Assembly: GCF_965661665.1 (NCBI RefSeq)
Contig: NZ_CBFIEO010000027.1
Coordinates: 1-12,190 of the forward strand
Reading direction: 5' to 3'
DNA length: 12,190 nt
Source of the DNA: Cognatiyoonia sp965661665
GTDB taxonomy: Bacteria; Pseudomonadota; Alphaproteobacteria; Rhodobacterales; Rhodobacteraceae
Shown: piece after piece, positions 1 to 7,945 of the stretch
Numbering within the stretch: the first letter of the stretch is position 1
Layout of the letters: each line of letters starts with the position of its first letter
Translations under genes and position numbers: made by a program
The notes under the pieces: generated by a model
What the model was told of the DNA's origin: nothing
Database searches by the model: none
What the model saw: the letters and a program-made list of their open reading frames with translations, nothing else

Positions 1-2418
1 CCTGGTCAGTCTTTGGCACGACAAAACTTAGTTGCTGACTTTAACGGTGACGATATTCCTGACCTGTTCGTTGCAGATCATGCAATTGGTCATCACGATG
101 GCATTAGAGACAGTTATTTTTTGAGCCAACCCAATGGAACTTGGATGGAAAGCTCAAACACACATCTGAACGATCCAAACTATCAGATTTTTGATCACGG
201 TGGCGCAGTTGGGGACATAGATGCAGATGGAGACGTAGACATTGTCCTCACCGAACTTGCAAACAAGCTGACTTGTTGGATCAATGATAGCTCTGGATCC
301 ATGTCTAGGCGGACATGTGGCGATGTTAATGCGTTCGCTATTGAGCTAGGAGATATGGATGGAGATGGTGACCTCGATTTGGTTCATGCTGGTCATGAAT
401 ATGGAGGCTCTTCTCCAACAGGTATTGCTTTGAACGATGGTCGCGGCAATTTCACCCGTTCTGTTCGGTTGCCTACAATTGAGAGTTGGGGAACAGTCCC
501 TGAATTGGGCCTATGGGACCTAGATACGGATGGCGATCTGGACATAATTTTGTCACGTGCGGGTATCTTATACGTTGGCACCGGTGTGCAAGTAATCGAG
601 AACCTCGGCGACGGCTCCTATGGTTCCTCCTTCTATCCAATTGTTACTGCGCCAGATGGCTATGTTGCAGAACATGAAGGCAATGAATGGAACAATTTTA
701 TTGAAAACTTCCGATTTCATGATGTTGATAGGGATGGCCTTGTCGACGTGGCATTTATTGGCGGTGGGGGCGATGATCAACAAAACGCTCAGTTGGTGAG
801 AAGGGCGTATCTCAAAAATCTTGGTGGATTGGCGTTTTCACATATTCCGGCAAATGATCCCACGAACCATGTGCTTCGTGTTCCTGAGAGCCTATTTGAT
901 GGAGACGGCAGCCGAGGCATAATTCTCAACAACGCTAGTATTCCCTTCGGCAATATCCACAGCGCGGCATTTAATGATTTCGTTGGTGACCACTCTGATC
1001 AGTCGTTCTCCATGGATGATTTCTTTACCTTAGCTTCACCAATCGAGTTGCCAACGTCTGGTGCGGTCATCACAGCAATGGGTAATCTAGAGATCCATGA
1101 TCGTGTTTTAGCGGGCAAATATGATGTTGTTATCGAGTGGGCCGGTCGAGAATTCGTCGCGACATTTTGCCAAGAATATTACCCTCAATTCGACTTTCTT
1201 GCGAACCGGCTGGTGTTGGGAGCGGATCAGGGTTTTGGTGGTTTTGATGAATTGGCGCAGTTCGCAACCAACTCTTGTGCATTCTATCAAGGACGTGTCG
1301 CTGTCGGTGCTTGGGAAGCTGACCCTTCCATTTCTGTGACCGGTTTGGATGCCATTTTAAACGATCTAAACCGTCAAGAAGTTGGACTAGAGTTGATTGT
1401 TAAAATGCCAATGCTAACCGACGAGCAGCGCATAGAGGTGCTAACTACTGTGGGTGGCCAAGTTGTAGATATGCTTGGGAGTGAACAAGGCATTGAGGTG
1501 GTGGAAGGCAACGGTCAGTCCGGCTCAGATGAAACATCAAGCTCGGTTTTCCACACCAACTCTGCCGAGGCAGTTTGTAGTAACGGCGAACAGGCTGCAT
1601 TTCATGTTTATCGCACTGGGTCGGATCAATGGTTTGTATACTTGCAGGGTGGTGGTCTAGCATCAGACGCTGAGGAGTATTTGTCTCGCGTCCCAAGCTG
1701 GACGACACCCCGCACTCAACCGGGCTATCTTCAAGACATGCCCGCCGTCGAAGATTTTCTCAACAAAGGCTACAATGTGGCAGTAATCCCCTATTGCTCG
1801 AATGACCTATACCAAGGTTCTCACACGCACACTATCCGTGGTGAAACGGTGTATTTCCGGGGACGAGCAATAGTAGAGGATGTCATCGACCAATTGGCTC
1901 CTGACCTGTCGGCTGCATCTCGTTTAGTATTTGGTGGCTCGAGTGCCGGAGCAATTGGATTGGGTTACAATGCTGACTTGATTAGTCAATTTGAAAACCC
2001 ATACCTGCTGGTAGACAGTTTTTGGCTCGATACTGAATCCAGAGCTGTCCGAGATGGTTGGAGTGGGCCTAATTGGGATGCAATCGAACAGTTTGTATAT
2101 GCCAACATGCCACAACACTGTGGATCACAATGGGCTAGTTGTTTTCCACAAAAGACACATTTTGACCGATATGGGTTTGAGAACGTGTTCTTCATTTGGA
2201 ATATGGGCGATCCTTACATGAGAGGTGATACCAACGCTAATCGAGCGAGCATAGAAAGTGATCTTGCTTATTATGGACATGGTCTATCCATCCAAAATGG
2301 TGAAACTTTACATCCGGACTACGCGGATTTGGTTCACGGAATGCTTGTAAATGAGTTCTACGACTTCCCGATGAGTGGTGGATCTTTGAAAGAGCGGCTA
2401 TGGGCCTGGTTGAACTAA
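1..2418 (+). CDS. FG-GAP/VCBS repeat protein fused to a pectinacetylesterase/Notum-like hydrolase (5' partial)
   Basis: The frame is open to the left edge, so the true start and any signal peptide are missing; residue 1 here is the TTG at 13. The N-terminal part (about 5-250) has five Asp-rich repeats of DxDxDGDxD type at residues 9-17, 68-76, 114-122, 169-177 and 237-245, typical of calcium-binding FG-GAP/VCBS propeller blades. Residues about 300-510 are unassigned. From about 517 to 801 the protein resembles pectinacetylesterase/Notum carboxylesterases: oxyanion-type LQGGG (G546-G548), PYCSND, GGSSAGAIG with nucleophile S644 in GxSxG, and candidate acid D733 and base H775 (DLVHG). The family deacylates pectin or other O-acyl esters; the substrate here is unknown. 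Calcium-binding repeats suggest a secreted or surface protein. The gene is more AT-rich than its neighbours and convergent with ugpQ, so it is not part of that operon. The fold call is fairly firm; the function is inferred. Confidence 0.8.
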   Translation, partial: PGQSLARQNLVADFNGDDIPDLFVADHAIGHHDGIRDSYFLSQPNGTWMESSNTHLNDPNYQIFDHGGAVGDIDADGDVDIVLTELANKLTCWINDSSGSMSRRTCGDVNAFAIELGDMDGDGDLDLVHAGHEYGGSSPTGIALNDGRGNFTRSVRLPTIESWGTVPELGLWDLDTDGDLDIILSRAGILYVGTGVQVIENLGDGSYGSSFYPIVTAPDGYVAEHEGNEWNNFIENFRFHDVDRDGLVDVAFIGGGGDDQQNAQLVRRAYLKNLGGLAFSHIPANDPTNHVLRVPESLFDGDGSRGIILNNASIPFGNIHSAAFNDFVGDHSDQSFSMDDFFTLASPIELPTSGAVITAMGNLEIHDRVLAGKYDVVIEWAGREFVATFCQEYYPQFDFLANRLVLGADQGFGGFDELAQFATNSCAFYQGRVAVGAWEADPSISVTGLDAILNDLNRQEVGLELIVKMPMLTDEQRIEVLTTVGGQVVDMLGSEQGIEVVEGNGQSGSDETSSSVFHTNSAEAVCSNGEQAAFHVYRTGSDQWFVYLQGGGLASDAEEYLSRVPSWTTPRTQPGYLQDMPAVEDFLNKGYNVAVIPYCSNDLYQGSHTHTIRGETVYFRGRAIVEDVIDQLAPDLSAASRLVFGGSSAGAIGLGYNADLISQFENPYLLVDSFWLDTESRAVRDGWSGPNWDAIEQFVYANMPQHCGSQWASCFPQKTHFDRYGFENVFFIWNMGDPYMRGDTNANRASIESDLAYYGHGLSIQNGETLHPDYADLVHGMLVNEFYDFPMSGGSLKERLWAWLN

Positions 2419-2665
2419 TTGATCTTACTCTCGAATGATGACCTGCAAAAAACTGCTGGCACCAATCCAAGAGGTGCCCGCCTGTATTTATAGAATCATG
2501 AGTAGATTGTGCCTGTGGTTTGGGGCACGCCAGTCCACTCCTTGGTGGTTACGATGAGCCAAGAAAACTCTCTTATCAAATTGCCCTATTTGGACCCATA
2601 AGCGCTGACGTAAGACAAACCTACATGCTTCATTGCGCGCCAAGGTCGGCTGAGCGCAGTTGAAG
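2419..2665. other. Intergenic region between convergent genes, weak hairpin
   Basis: This gap separates the hydrolase (+) from ugpQ (-). GGCACC (2458-2463) and GGTGCC (2473-2478) form a 6-bp stem with a 9-nt loop about 40 nt after the hydrolase stop. It is followed by an AT-rich stretch but no T-run, so it is at best a weak terminator. No convincing gene is present: a short open frame on the minus strand overlaps the ugpQ 3' end and has no recognisable motif. Confidence 0.4.
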
Positions 2666-3601
2666 CTACAACCAAGAGATGCCTCGAGTCTCCAAGCGGC
2701 CCTGCACACGGCTAGGGTAGTCGGAAACAATCGCGTCAACACCAAAGTCGATCATTCGGTCGATGTCTTCTCGTTCGTTCACCGTCCAAACCGCCACCAC
2801 AAGACCCAGCTTGTGTGCGTTGGCGACGGTCTCGGCAGTCACATCATTTACATAGGGACACCAAAGCGATCCACCGGCTTTGGCGACTAACGAAGGGATT
2901 TGGTGTTCGCGACCCGAAAAGTCTGGAGAGATGGACTTGGATGAGTCTTCGCCCACTTCGTCATCGTTATCGGGGAGTTGAGTGAGAAACGAGGTAGGGA
3001 ATTCGGGTGCTTGATCCTGGCATTCGGCAAGCAAATTCCAATCAAAACTGTGAAGCAATGTGCGGTCCTGCATCCCAGCGGCGCGGACTTCGGCCACAAC
3101 GCGGCTCACAAGCTCTTTGCGACATGCCTGATCGTGTGCGAATTCCGGGTCGGACTTAATTTCAAGCATGAGGTGCGCCGCATCGAACAGTGGTTGGTTT
3201 ACGCAGTCGAGGAGCTCCACCAATCGCGGCACACGCAAGCCGTCCACCCTGGCCTGATCTGGGAAACGGCGTCCATAGGCGCTGGAGACATCAACCCGGC
3301 CGACGTCAAACCTCTGAAGCTGTTCCCATGTGACATCTGAGACCTTGGGTTCATCCTTCAGGAAGTTTCCGGCGCCATCTCGGAATGTGGGCGCGTGCAG
3401 TCGGTGATTGTGCGTGATAACCGGAACTTCGTCAGCGGTCAGAACCACATCAAATTCAAGCAAATATGCGCCCGTGGACATCGCAAACACAAAGCCCATC
3501 ATAGTGTTTTCTGGCAAAATTCCGCGTGCGCCGCGATGCCCGACCACTCGGGTCACACCGTCTCGGCCACGAAACGCGTCCACCGCCGGAAATGGGCTCA
3601 C
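2666..3601 (-). CDS. ugpQ: Glycerophosphodiester phosphodiesterase
   Basis: It hydrolyses glycerophosphodiesters such as glycerophosphocholine to sn-glycerol-3-phosphate plus an alcohol. The 311-aa product has the GDPD signature in order: GHRGA (21-25), PENT (30-33), the metal ligand pair E49 and D51 (EFDV), H64 (THNH), and E147/K149 (LEIK). A TIM-barrel ending follows (VVAVWTVN, then VSDYP). No signal peptide is visible, so it should be cytoplasmic and act on imported substrate. The start is GTG at 3601: it overlaps the ugpC stop as GTGA and has AAAGG about 8 nt upstream. The first internal ATG would remove the HRGA motif. It is the last gene of the ugpBAECQ operon, the same order as in Escherichia coli. 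Translational coupling to ugpC is likely. The assignment is firm. Confidence 0.93.
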   Translation of the reverse strand: MSPFPAVDAFRGRDGVTRVVGHRGARGILPENTMMGFVFAMSTGAYLLEFDVVLTADEVPVITHNHRLHAPTFRDGAGNFLKDEPKVSDVTWEQLQRFDVGRVDVSSAYGRRFPDQARVDGLRVPRLVELLDCVNQPLFDAAHLMLEIKSDPEFAHDQACRKELVSRVVAEVRAAGMQDRTLLHSFDWNLLAECQDQAPEFPTSFLTQLPDNDDEVGEDSSKSISPDFSGREHQIPSLVAKAGGSLWCPYVNDVTAETVANAHKLGLVVAVWTVNEREDIDRMIDFGVDAIVSDYPSRVQGRLETRGISWL

Positions 3602-4653
3602 GCCGTCAGCCTTTGACCCGTCGAAGGTTCAAACAAATGGATGTGCGCCGGGTCAATCGCAAACCGTCTTGTTGCCCCTTTGTCTCCGATTGCGTGGACG
3701 CCTGGCAGGCTTGCGGTAATGGCGCTCCCAGAGCTGCTCAGACGGCCGTGCAGCAGTGTGTTTGCACCCAGCGGTTCTGACATCTGAATATGCGCCTCAA
3801 CGGGGCCCTGTTCGTCGGCGACAAGGTGTTCCGGGCGCATCCCCAATCTCACCGGTCCGTCGTCCCCATGCCCCGGCCCAATTCGAGCCCCCCCGAGCAT
3901 CACGTCGCCGCCCACAACATCTGCGTCAAAGACATTCATGGCAGGGCTGCCGATGAACTGGGCGGCAAACAAAGTACGCGGCGTCTCGTATACCTCCAGC
4001 GGCGAGCCGACTTGTTCCGCGACGCCGCCATTCATAACAATCATCCGGTCAGCCATTGTCATGGCCTCGACCTGATCATGGGTCACGTAGAGCGATGTTA
4101 TGCCCAGGTTTTCCTGCAACTCACGGATTTCCAGTCGCATCTGGACGCGTAGCTTTGCATCTAGGTTCGAGAGAGGTTCGTCAAAGAGGAACACCGCCGG
4201 TTCACGCACAATGGCGCGACCCATTGCAACGCGCTGACGTTGACCGCCTGACAGTTGGCGGGGCTTTCGATCCAGCAGAGCGTCGAGCTGTAAAAGTCTA
4301 GCCGCCTCTTCCACTTTCGCGTTTATTTGATCTTTGGGCATACCGGCGATCTTGAGCCCGTAGCCCATGTTCTGGCGGACCGACATATGCGGATAGAGCG
4401 CGTAGTTCTGGAACACCATCGCAATATCGCGATCCATCGGCTCTTTGTCATTGGCGCGCTCGCCGCCAATCAGAACGTCGCCCGACGTGACCGTTTCAAG
4501 CCCTGCAACCATCCGCAACAAAGTCGACTTACCACACCCCGATGGACCGACGATTACGATGAATTCCCCATCTTCGATGTCCATGTTGATTCCATGGATC
4601 ACATCAGTGGCACCAAAGCTTTTCTTCACGTTCTTAAGGTTGACTGTTGCCAT
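3598..4653 (-). CDS. ugpC: sn-glycerol-3-phosphate ABC transporter, ATP-binding subunit
   Basis: This 351-aa ATPase powers the Ugp importer at the inner face of the membrane. All nucleotide-binding motifs are present: Walker A GPSGCGKST (36-44), Q-loop Q82, signature LSGGQ (134-138), Walker B VFLFDE (154-159) and H-loop H192. The C-terminal part (about 240-351) fits the regulatory MalK/UgpC-type TOBE region (LGMRPEHL, GANTLLHG). ATG at 4653 is chosen because it begins the typical MATVNLKNVKKSFG start; the longer upstream frame lies inside ugpE. It begins one base after the ugpE TAA stop and ends with a 4-base overlap into ugpQ. The sugar-importer ATPases of this family are hard to tell apart by sequence alone, so the substrate call relies on the neighbouring ugpB, permeases and ugpQ. 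Confidence 0.92.
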   Translation of the reverse strand: MATVNLKNVKKSFGATDVIHGINMDIEDGEFIVIVGPSGCGKSTLLRMVAGLETVTSGDVLIGGERANDKEPMDRDIAMVFQNYALYPHMSVRQNMGYGLKIAGMPKDQINAKVEEAARLLQLDALLDRKPRQLSGGQRQRVAMGRAIVREPAVFLFDEPLSNLDAKLRVQMRLEIRELQENLGITSLYVTHDQVEAMTMADRMIVMNGGVAEQVGSPLEVYETPRTLFAAQFIGSPAMNVFDADVVGGDVMLGGARIGPGHGDDGPVRLGMRPEHLVADEQGPVEAHIQMSEPLGANTLLHGRLSSSGSAITASLPGVHAIGDKGATRRFAIDPAHIHLFEPSTGQRLTA

Positions 4654-4654
4654 T

Positions 4655-5509
4655 TTATTTCTCGCTATCGACCAGTCCGCGGACGAAGAGTTTTTGCATC
4701 GAGACCACAACAATCACGGGTGGGATCATCGCCAGAATTGATGTCGCCATGATCGTCGGCCAATGCGCAAAGTCATCGCCTGAGGGGAACATTTGCTTGA
4801 TGCCCATTACGATGGTATTCATTTCTGGATCGGTCGTTATGAGCAGCGGCCAAAGGTATTGGTTCCACCCATAAATGAACAAAATCACAAAGAGTGCCGC
4901 GATGTTTGTGCGGCTCATGGGGACGACGATATCAATGAAGAAACGCATTGGTCGGGCACCATCCACGCGCGCCGCTTCCGCAAGTTCGTCCGGAATGGTT
5001 AGGAAAAACTGACGAAAAAGGAACGTCGCGGTTGCAGAGGCAATGAGCGGAAAGATCAACCCTGAATAACTGTTGAGCATTCCAAAGCCGGCGACGACCT
5101 CAAATGTCGGAACGATGCGGACTTCGACCGGCAGCATGAGTGTGATGAATATCATCCAAAAGAATGTCGTCCGGCCGGGAAAGCGGAAATAGACAATCGC
5201 AAAAGCGCTCAGCAGAGAAATGACGATTTTACCGACAGCGATCCCAATCGCCATCACAAGGCTGTTTATCATCATGGTGCCGACAGGCACGTTAACGCCT
5301 GAGAACAACGCATTCTTATAGTTGATGAGGAACTGATCTCCTGGCCATACGGGCATGGGCGGGCGGATGATGTCCGCCTGCGTGACCGTGGATGCAACGA
5401 ATGCCAGCCAGATCGGGAAGAAGATGATCAATACGCCGAAGATCATAAAAGCATGCGTCAGCCATATGCCGACACCGCGTTTTTCAACCATTCCACTGTG
5501 CTGCGCCAT
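4655..5509 (-). CDS. ugpE: sn-glycerol-3-phosphate ABC transporter permease
   Basis: This 284-aa inner-membrane protein forms half of the transport channel with UgpA. Hydrophobic segments are visible at about 15-40, 78-104, 115-130, 148-170, 200-222 and 252-275, matching the six-helix MalG/UgpE type. The cytoplasmic EAA loop that contacts the ATPase is clear at 178-197 (EAARVDGA, then IDIVVP). ATG at 5509 shares bases with the ugpA stop (TGATG), and a GAGGG lies about 11 nt upstream inside ugpA, so translation is probably coupled. The length matches E. coli UgpE closely. Nothing is broken or missing. Confidence 0.92.
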   Translation of the reverse strand: MAQHSGMVEKRGVGIWLTHAFMIFGVLIIFFPIWLAFVASTVTQADIIRPPMPVWPGDQFLINYKNALFSGVNVPVGTMMINSLVMAIGIAVGKIVISLLSAFAIVYFRFPGRTTFFWMIFITLMLPVEVRIVPTFEVVAGFGMLNSYSGLIFPLIASATATFLFRQFFLTIPDELAEAARVDGARPMRFFIDIVVPMSRTNIAALFVILFIYGWNQYLWPLLITTDPEMNTIVMGIKQMFPSGDDFAHWPTIMATSILAMIPPVIVVVSMQKLFVRGLVDSEK

Positions 5510-6390
5510 CAGTAGTGCACCCTCTTTTCAATGTACTTGAATTGGATGACCGTCAGAAGGCCGACGACCACAAGCAAGATCACAGACTGGGCAGACGACG
5601 AGCCCAAATCCTGACCGACAAAACCGTCCGAGAAGACTTTGTAGACGAGAATTGTCGTGGACTGTTGCGGCCCACCCGAGGTGATGGTGTGGATCACGCC
5701 GAAGGTTTCAAAAAACGAATAGACGATGTTCACGACCAACAGGAAAAACGCAGTCGGTGTGATCAGCGGCAACACAATCCCAAAGAAACGCCGCCAGAAA
5801 TGTGCGCCATCAATGGCGGCGGCCTCAATCACCGAGCGTGGGACCGACTGCAAAGCTGCAAAGAAGAAGAGGAAGTTGTAGCTGATGCGACCCCAAGCGG
5901 ATGCGACGACAACAAGCCCCATTGCCTCGCCGCCGTTCAAGACATGGTTCCAGTCATATCCCAATTGCCCGAGATACCACGACACGACGCCGACGCGCGT
6001 GTTGAACATGAACAGCCACAAAACACCGGCGACCGCTGGGGCGACGGCGTAGGGCCAGATCAGCATTGTTCGATAAACGCCCGAACCTTTGATCAACCTG
6101 TCGGCGACGACGGCCAGGAACAGGGCCGGGACCATGCTGCAGACGGTGACCAGAATGGAAAAGAAAGCCGTCGTTAAAAACGACGCGCGATAGAACCTAT
6201 CGCTCAGAAGAAACTCGAAATTTCCCAGGCCGACAAACTGCGAAGACAAGCCGAAGGGATCCGGAATAAACAGCGACTGCCATATCGCTTGCACGGCCGG
6301 GTAGAAGAAGAAAACGGCCGAGATCAGGACCTGCGGCGCGATCAATGCCAGAGGCAGGAGCCAGCCACGAAATGTGACGCGTTTTTCCAT
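5509..6390 (-). CDS. ugpA: sn-glycerol-3-phosphate ABC transporter permease
   Basis: This 293-aa inner-membrane protein is the partner permease of UgpE. Strongly hydrophobic segments lie at about 10-32, 72-96, 110-130, 156-180, 205-228 and 266-285. The EAA loop occurs at 189-209 (EAAAIDGAHFW, then GIVLPLI). The SGGPQQSTT segment near 238-246 is typical of UgpA/MalF-type permeases of the sugar uptake class. ATG at 6390 follows ugpB by 69 bp; GGAA about 6 nt upstream is only a modest ribosome binding site. The stop overlaps the ugpE start by one base. The hairpin in the ugpB-ugpA gap may lower expression of this and later genes relative to the binding protein. Confidence 0.92.
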   Translation of the reverse strand: MEKRVTFRGWLLPLALIAPQVLISAVFFFYPAVQAIWQSLFIPDPFGLSSQFVGLGNFEFLLSDRFYRASFLTTAFFSILVTVCSMVPALFLAVVADRLIKGSGVYRTMLIWPYAVAPAVAGVLWLFMFNTRVGVVSWYLGQLGYDWNHVLNGGEAMGLVVVASAWGRISYNFLFFFAALQSVPRSVIEAAAIDGAHFWRRFFGIVLPLITPTAFFLLVVNIVYSFFETFGVIHTITSGGPQQSTTILVYKVFSDGFVGQDLGSSSAQSVILLVVVGLLTVIQFKYIEKRVHY

Positions 6391-6418
6391 GGGCCGTTCC
6401 GGTACGAAAGGACTGGGC

Positions 6419-6450
6419 GTCTCGCCCCGATTGGATCACAGGGGCGAGAC
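6419..6450 (-). promoter_or_regulatory. Intercistronic stem-loop between ugpB and ugpA
   Basis: GTCTCGCCCC (6419-6428) and GGGGCGAGAC (6441-6450) are perfect reverse complements separated by 12 nt. The stem starts 10 nt after the ugpB stop and ends before the ugpA start. No T-run follows in the direction of transcription, so a strong intrinsic terminator is unlikely. Stem-loops in this position, after a binding-protein gene, are known to protect the upstream mRNA and make the binding protein more abundant than the permeases; that role is inferred here. Confidence 0.75.
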
Positions 6451-6459
6451 GATCTTCAC

Positions 6460-7770
6460 TTAGCGGTTGGCACTTTCAAAACGGCGCAGCAGTGCATCGC
6501 CGCGCTCTTTCGCGCTATCCATCGCTTCTTGTGCGGTTTTGTCACCCGACCATATGGCCTCGAGCTCTTCATCGATGATCCCGCGGATTTGATCAAAGGA
6601 CCCAAGGCGCAAACCTTTCGAGTTTGCTGTCGGCTGCTTTGCAGTCATCTGGATGACAGCAATGTCGGTGCCTGGATTTTCATCATAGAAACCAGCGGCC
6701 CGCGTCGCGTCGCCAGCCTCGGCGGTGATCGGAAGATAGCCGGTATTCTGGTGCCAAGCTGCCTGAACGTCAGAGCTCGACAAGAAGCTCAGGAACTCTC
6801 CTACACCCTTGTATTCTTCAGCTTCATGACCGGACATGACCCACAAAGAAGCGCCACCAATGATGGTGTTTTGAGGTTCATCCGCTACGGCTTTCCAGTA
6901 AGGAAGTGGACGCACTTCAAAATCAAACTCTGCCTCGGCGTTGATACCCGCGTACCCAGCGGAGCTTTCTGTAAAGAGAGCACATTCGCCAGAGCGGAAG
7001 TTCGCACCACCTTCATTGCGGCGGCCTGTATAAATGAACTTACCGTCCTGAGCCCATTCCTGCATGGCCGACAGGTGCGCAACCTGCGCCGGGCCATTCA
7101 GCATAAGCTCAGTATCAAGTCCGGCAAATCCGTTGTCTTTGCTGGCGAACGGTACGTCATGATAGGCCGAGAAATTCTCAAGGTGAATCCAGCTTTGCCA
7201 CGCTGTAACCAATGGGCAGTCTTCGCCACCCGCCTTCAATGCGTCCAGCGCCCCACCAACATTCTCCCAGGTGGAAAGATCCATGTCTGGGTCAACACCA
7301 GCAGCTTCAAACGCGTCGCGGTTTACCCAAAGAACAGGGGTTGATGAGTTGAAAGGCAAGGACAACATGTCGCCTTCTGTCGTCGTGTAGTAGCCCTTCA
7401 CCGAGCCAATATAGGCATCGGGATCAAACGTGGCCCCACTTTCGGCCATCACTTCGTAGACTGGCCGAATGGCGCCCCCGGCGGCCATCATGGTCGCGGT
7501 ACCAACCTCGAATACCATCAGAATATGGGGCTGCTCCTGCGCGCGGAACGCAGCAATGCCTGCGTTCAGCGTCTCAGAATAATTGCCTTTGTGGCTTTGC
7601 ACGACTGTGTAGTCGCTTTGGCTTGCGTTGAAGTCTTCGACCTGTGCAGCAACGAGTTCGCCCAGGCGGCCCGTAAAGGCGTGCCAGAACTGAACTTCTA
7701 TTTGCGCCGATGCCGCAATTGGCGTCAGCATTGTGGACACGGCTGCTAAGCCGAGCAAATGCGTTTTCAT
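6460..7770 (-). CDS. ugpB: sn-glycerol-3-phosphate periplasmic substrate-binding protein
   Basis: This 436-aa exported protein binds glycerol-3-phosphate or glycerophosphodiesters and delivers them to UgpAE. It starts with a clear Sec signal peptide: MKTH, a hydrophobic core and a likely cut after A22 (ASA before Q23). The mature start has the UgpB-like FWHAFTGRLGELV segment, followed by an extracellular solute-binding protein fold of the usual length (E. coli UgpB is similar in size). The start ATG at 7770 has an excellent Shine-Dalgarno, GGAGGA (7775-7780), 4 nt upstream. It is first in the operon, with a 69-bp gap and a hairpin before ugpA. The ligand is inferred from the operon, which carries ugpQ and not sugar enzymes; a sugar ligand cannot be excluded by sequence alone. 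Confidence 0.92.
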   Translation of the reverse strand: MKTHLLGLAAVSTMLTPIAASAQIEVQFWHAFTGRLGELVAAQVEDFNASQSDYTVVQSHKGNYSETLNAGIAAFRAQEQPHILMVFEVGTATMMAAGGAIRPVYEVMAESGATFDPDAYIGSVKGYYTTTEGDMLSLPFNSSTPVLWVNRDAFEAAGVDPDMDLSTWENVGGALDALKAGGEDCPLVTAWQSWIHLENFSAYHDVPFASKDNGFAGLDTELMLNGPAQVAHLSAMQEWAQDGKFIYTGRRNEGGANFRSGECALFTESSAGYAGINAEAEFDFEVRPLPYWKAVADEPQNTIIGGASLWVMSGHEAEEYKGVGEFLSFLSSSDVQAAWHQNTGYLPITAEAGDATRAAGFYDENPGTDIAVIQMTAKQPTANSKGLRLGSFDQIRGIIDEELEAIWSGDKTAQEAMDSAKERGDALLRRFESANR

Positions 7771-7848
7771 ATTTTCCTCCCTTGCGCCGCGTTGGGCGCT
7801 TATGGCGTTGTGAACAGCTGGTACGCTGACGGTGCCCTTCGTGGCTAA

Positions 7849-7876
7849 AGACTACCTTGATTCAGGCATAATGCAA
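7849..7876 (-). promoter_or_regulatory. Candidate ugpB promoter
   Basis: On the minus strand TTGCAT (7876-7871) and TAGTCT (7854-7849) are spaced by 16 nt and resemble -35 and -10 boxes. Transcription would start near 7842, leaving a leader of about 70 nt before ugpB. Both boxes are imperfect, as expected for an activator-dependent promoter. It is placed by eye only. Confidence 0.35.
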
Positions 7877-7888
7877 GGTGCTTCATGC

Positions 7889-7916
7889 TTGATGTTTTAT
7901 AACATTATGTTATGTA
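7889..7916 (+). promoter_or_regulatory. Candidate promoter of the LysR-type regulator gene
   Basis: TTGATG (7889-7894) and TATGTA (7911-7916) are spaced by 16 nt. Transcription would start near 7923, about 20 nt before the chosen ATG. The palindromic operator at 7899-7913 lies inside this promoter, which fits autorepression. It is placed by eye only. Confidence 0.35.
7899..7913. promoter_or_regulatory. Palindromic LysR-type operator candidate
   Basis: ATAACAT-T-ATGTTAT is a perfect 7-bp inverted repeat around one central base. Its inner 13 bases have the T-N11-A form typical of LysR-family recognition sites. It lies in the ugpB-lysR divergent gap. Its centre (7906) is about 64-65 bp upstream of the start point predicted for ugpB, the usual place for the LysR recognition site, and it overlaps the predicted regulator promoter. 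Confidence 0.6.
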
Positions 7917-7945
7917 TTTTGAATACGCCGAAACCTGGCAACGAC

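Noticed and set aside
4654..4713. A 20-codon upstream extension of ugpC
   Set aside because: The extension lies inside ugpE and is not conserved-looking; the ATG at 4653 begins the standard ATPase N-terminus.
5515..6177. A 220-codon plus-strand open frame antisense to ugpA
   Set aside because: It is highly charged, repetitive antisense translation with no recognisable fold, opposite a complete permease gene.
6289..7344. A 351-codon plus-strand open frame antisense to ugpB and ugpA
   Set aside because: It lies opposite clear, family-matched genes, shows no domain motif, and is rich in Arg, Cys and Phe as expected for an antisense frame in GC-rich DNA.
7771..7945. Possible PHO box for PhoB control of ugpB
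   Set aside because: I could not find two CTGTCAT-like direct repeats at the right spacing in the divergent region on either strand.
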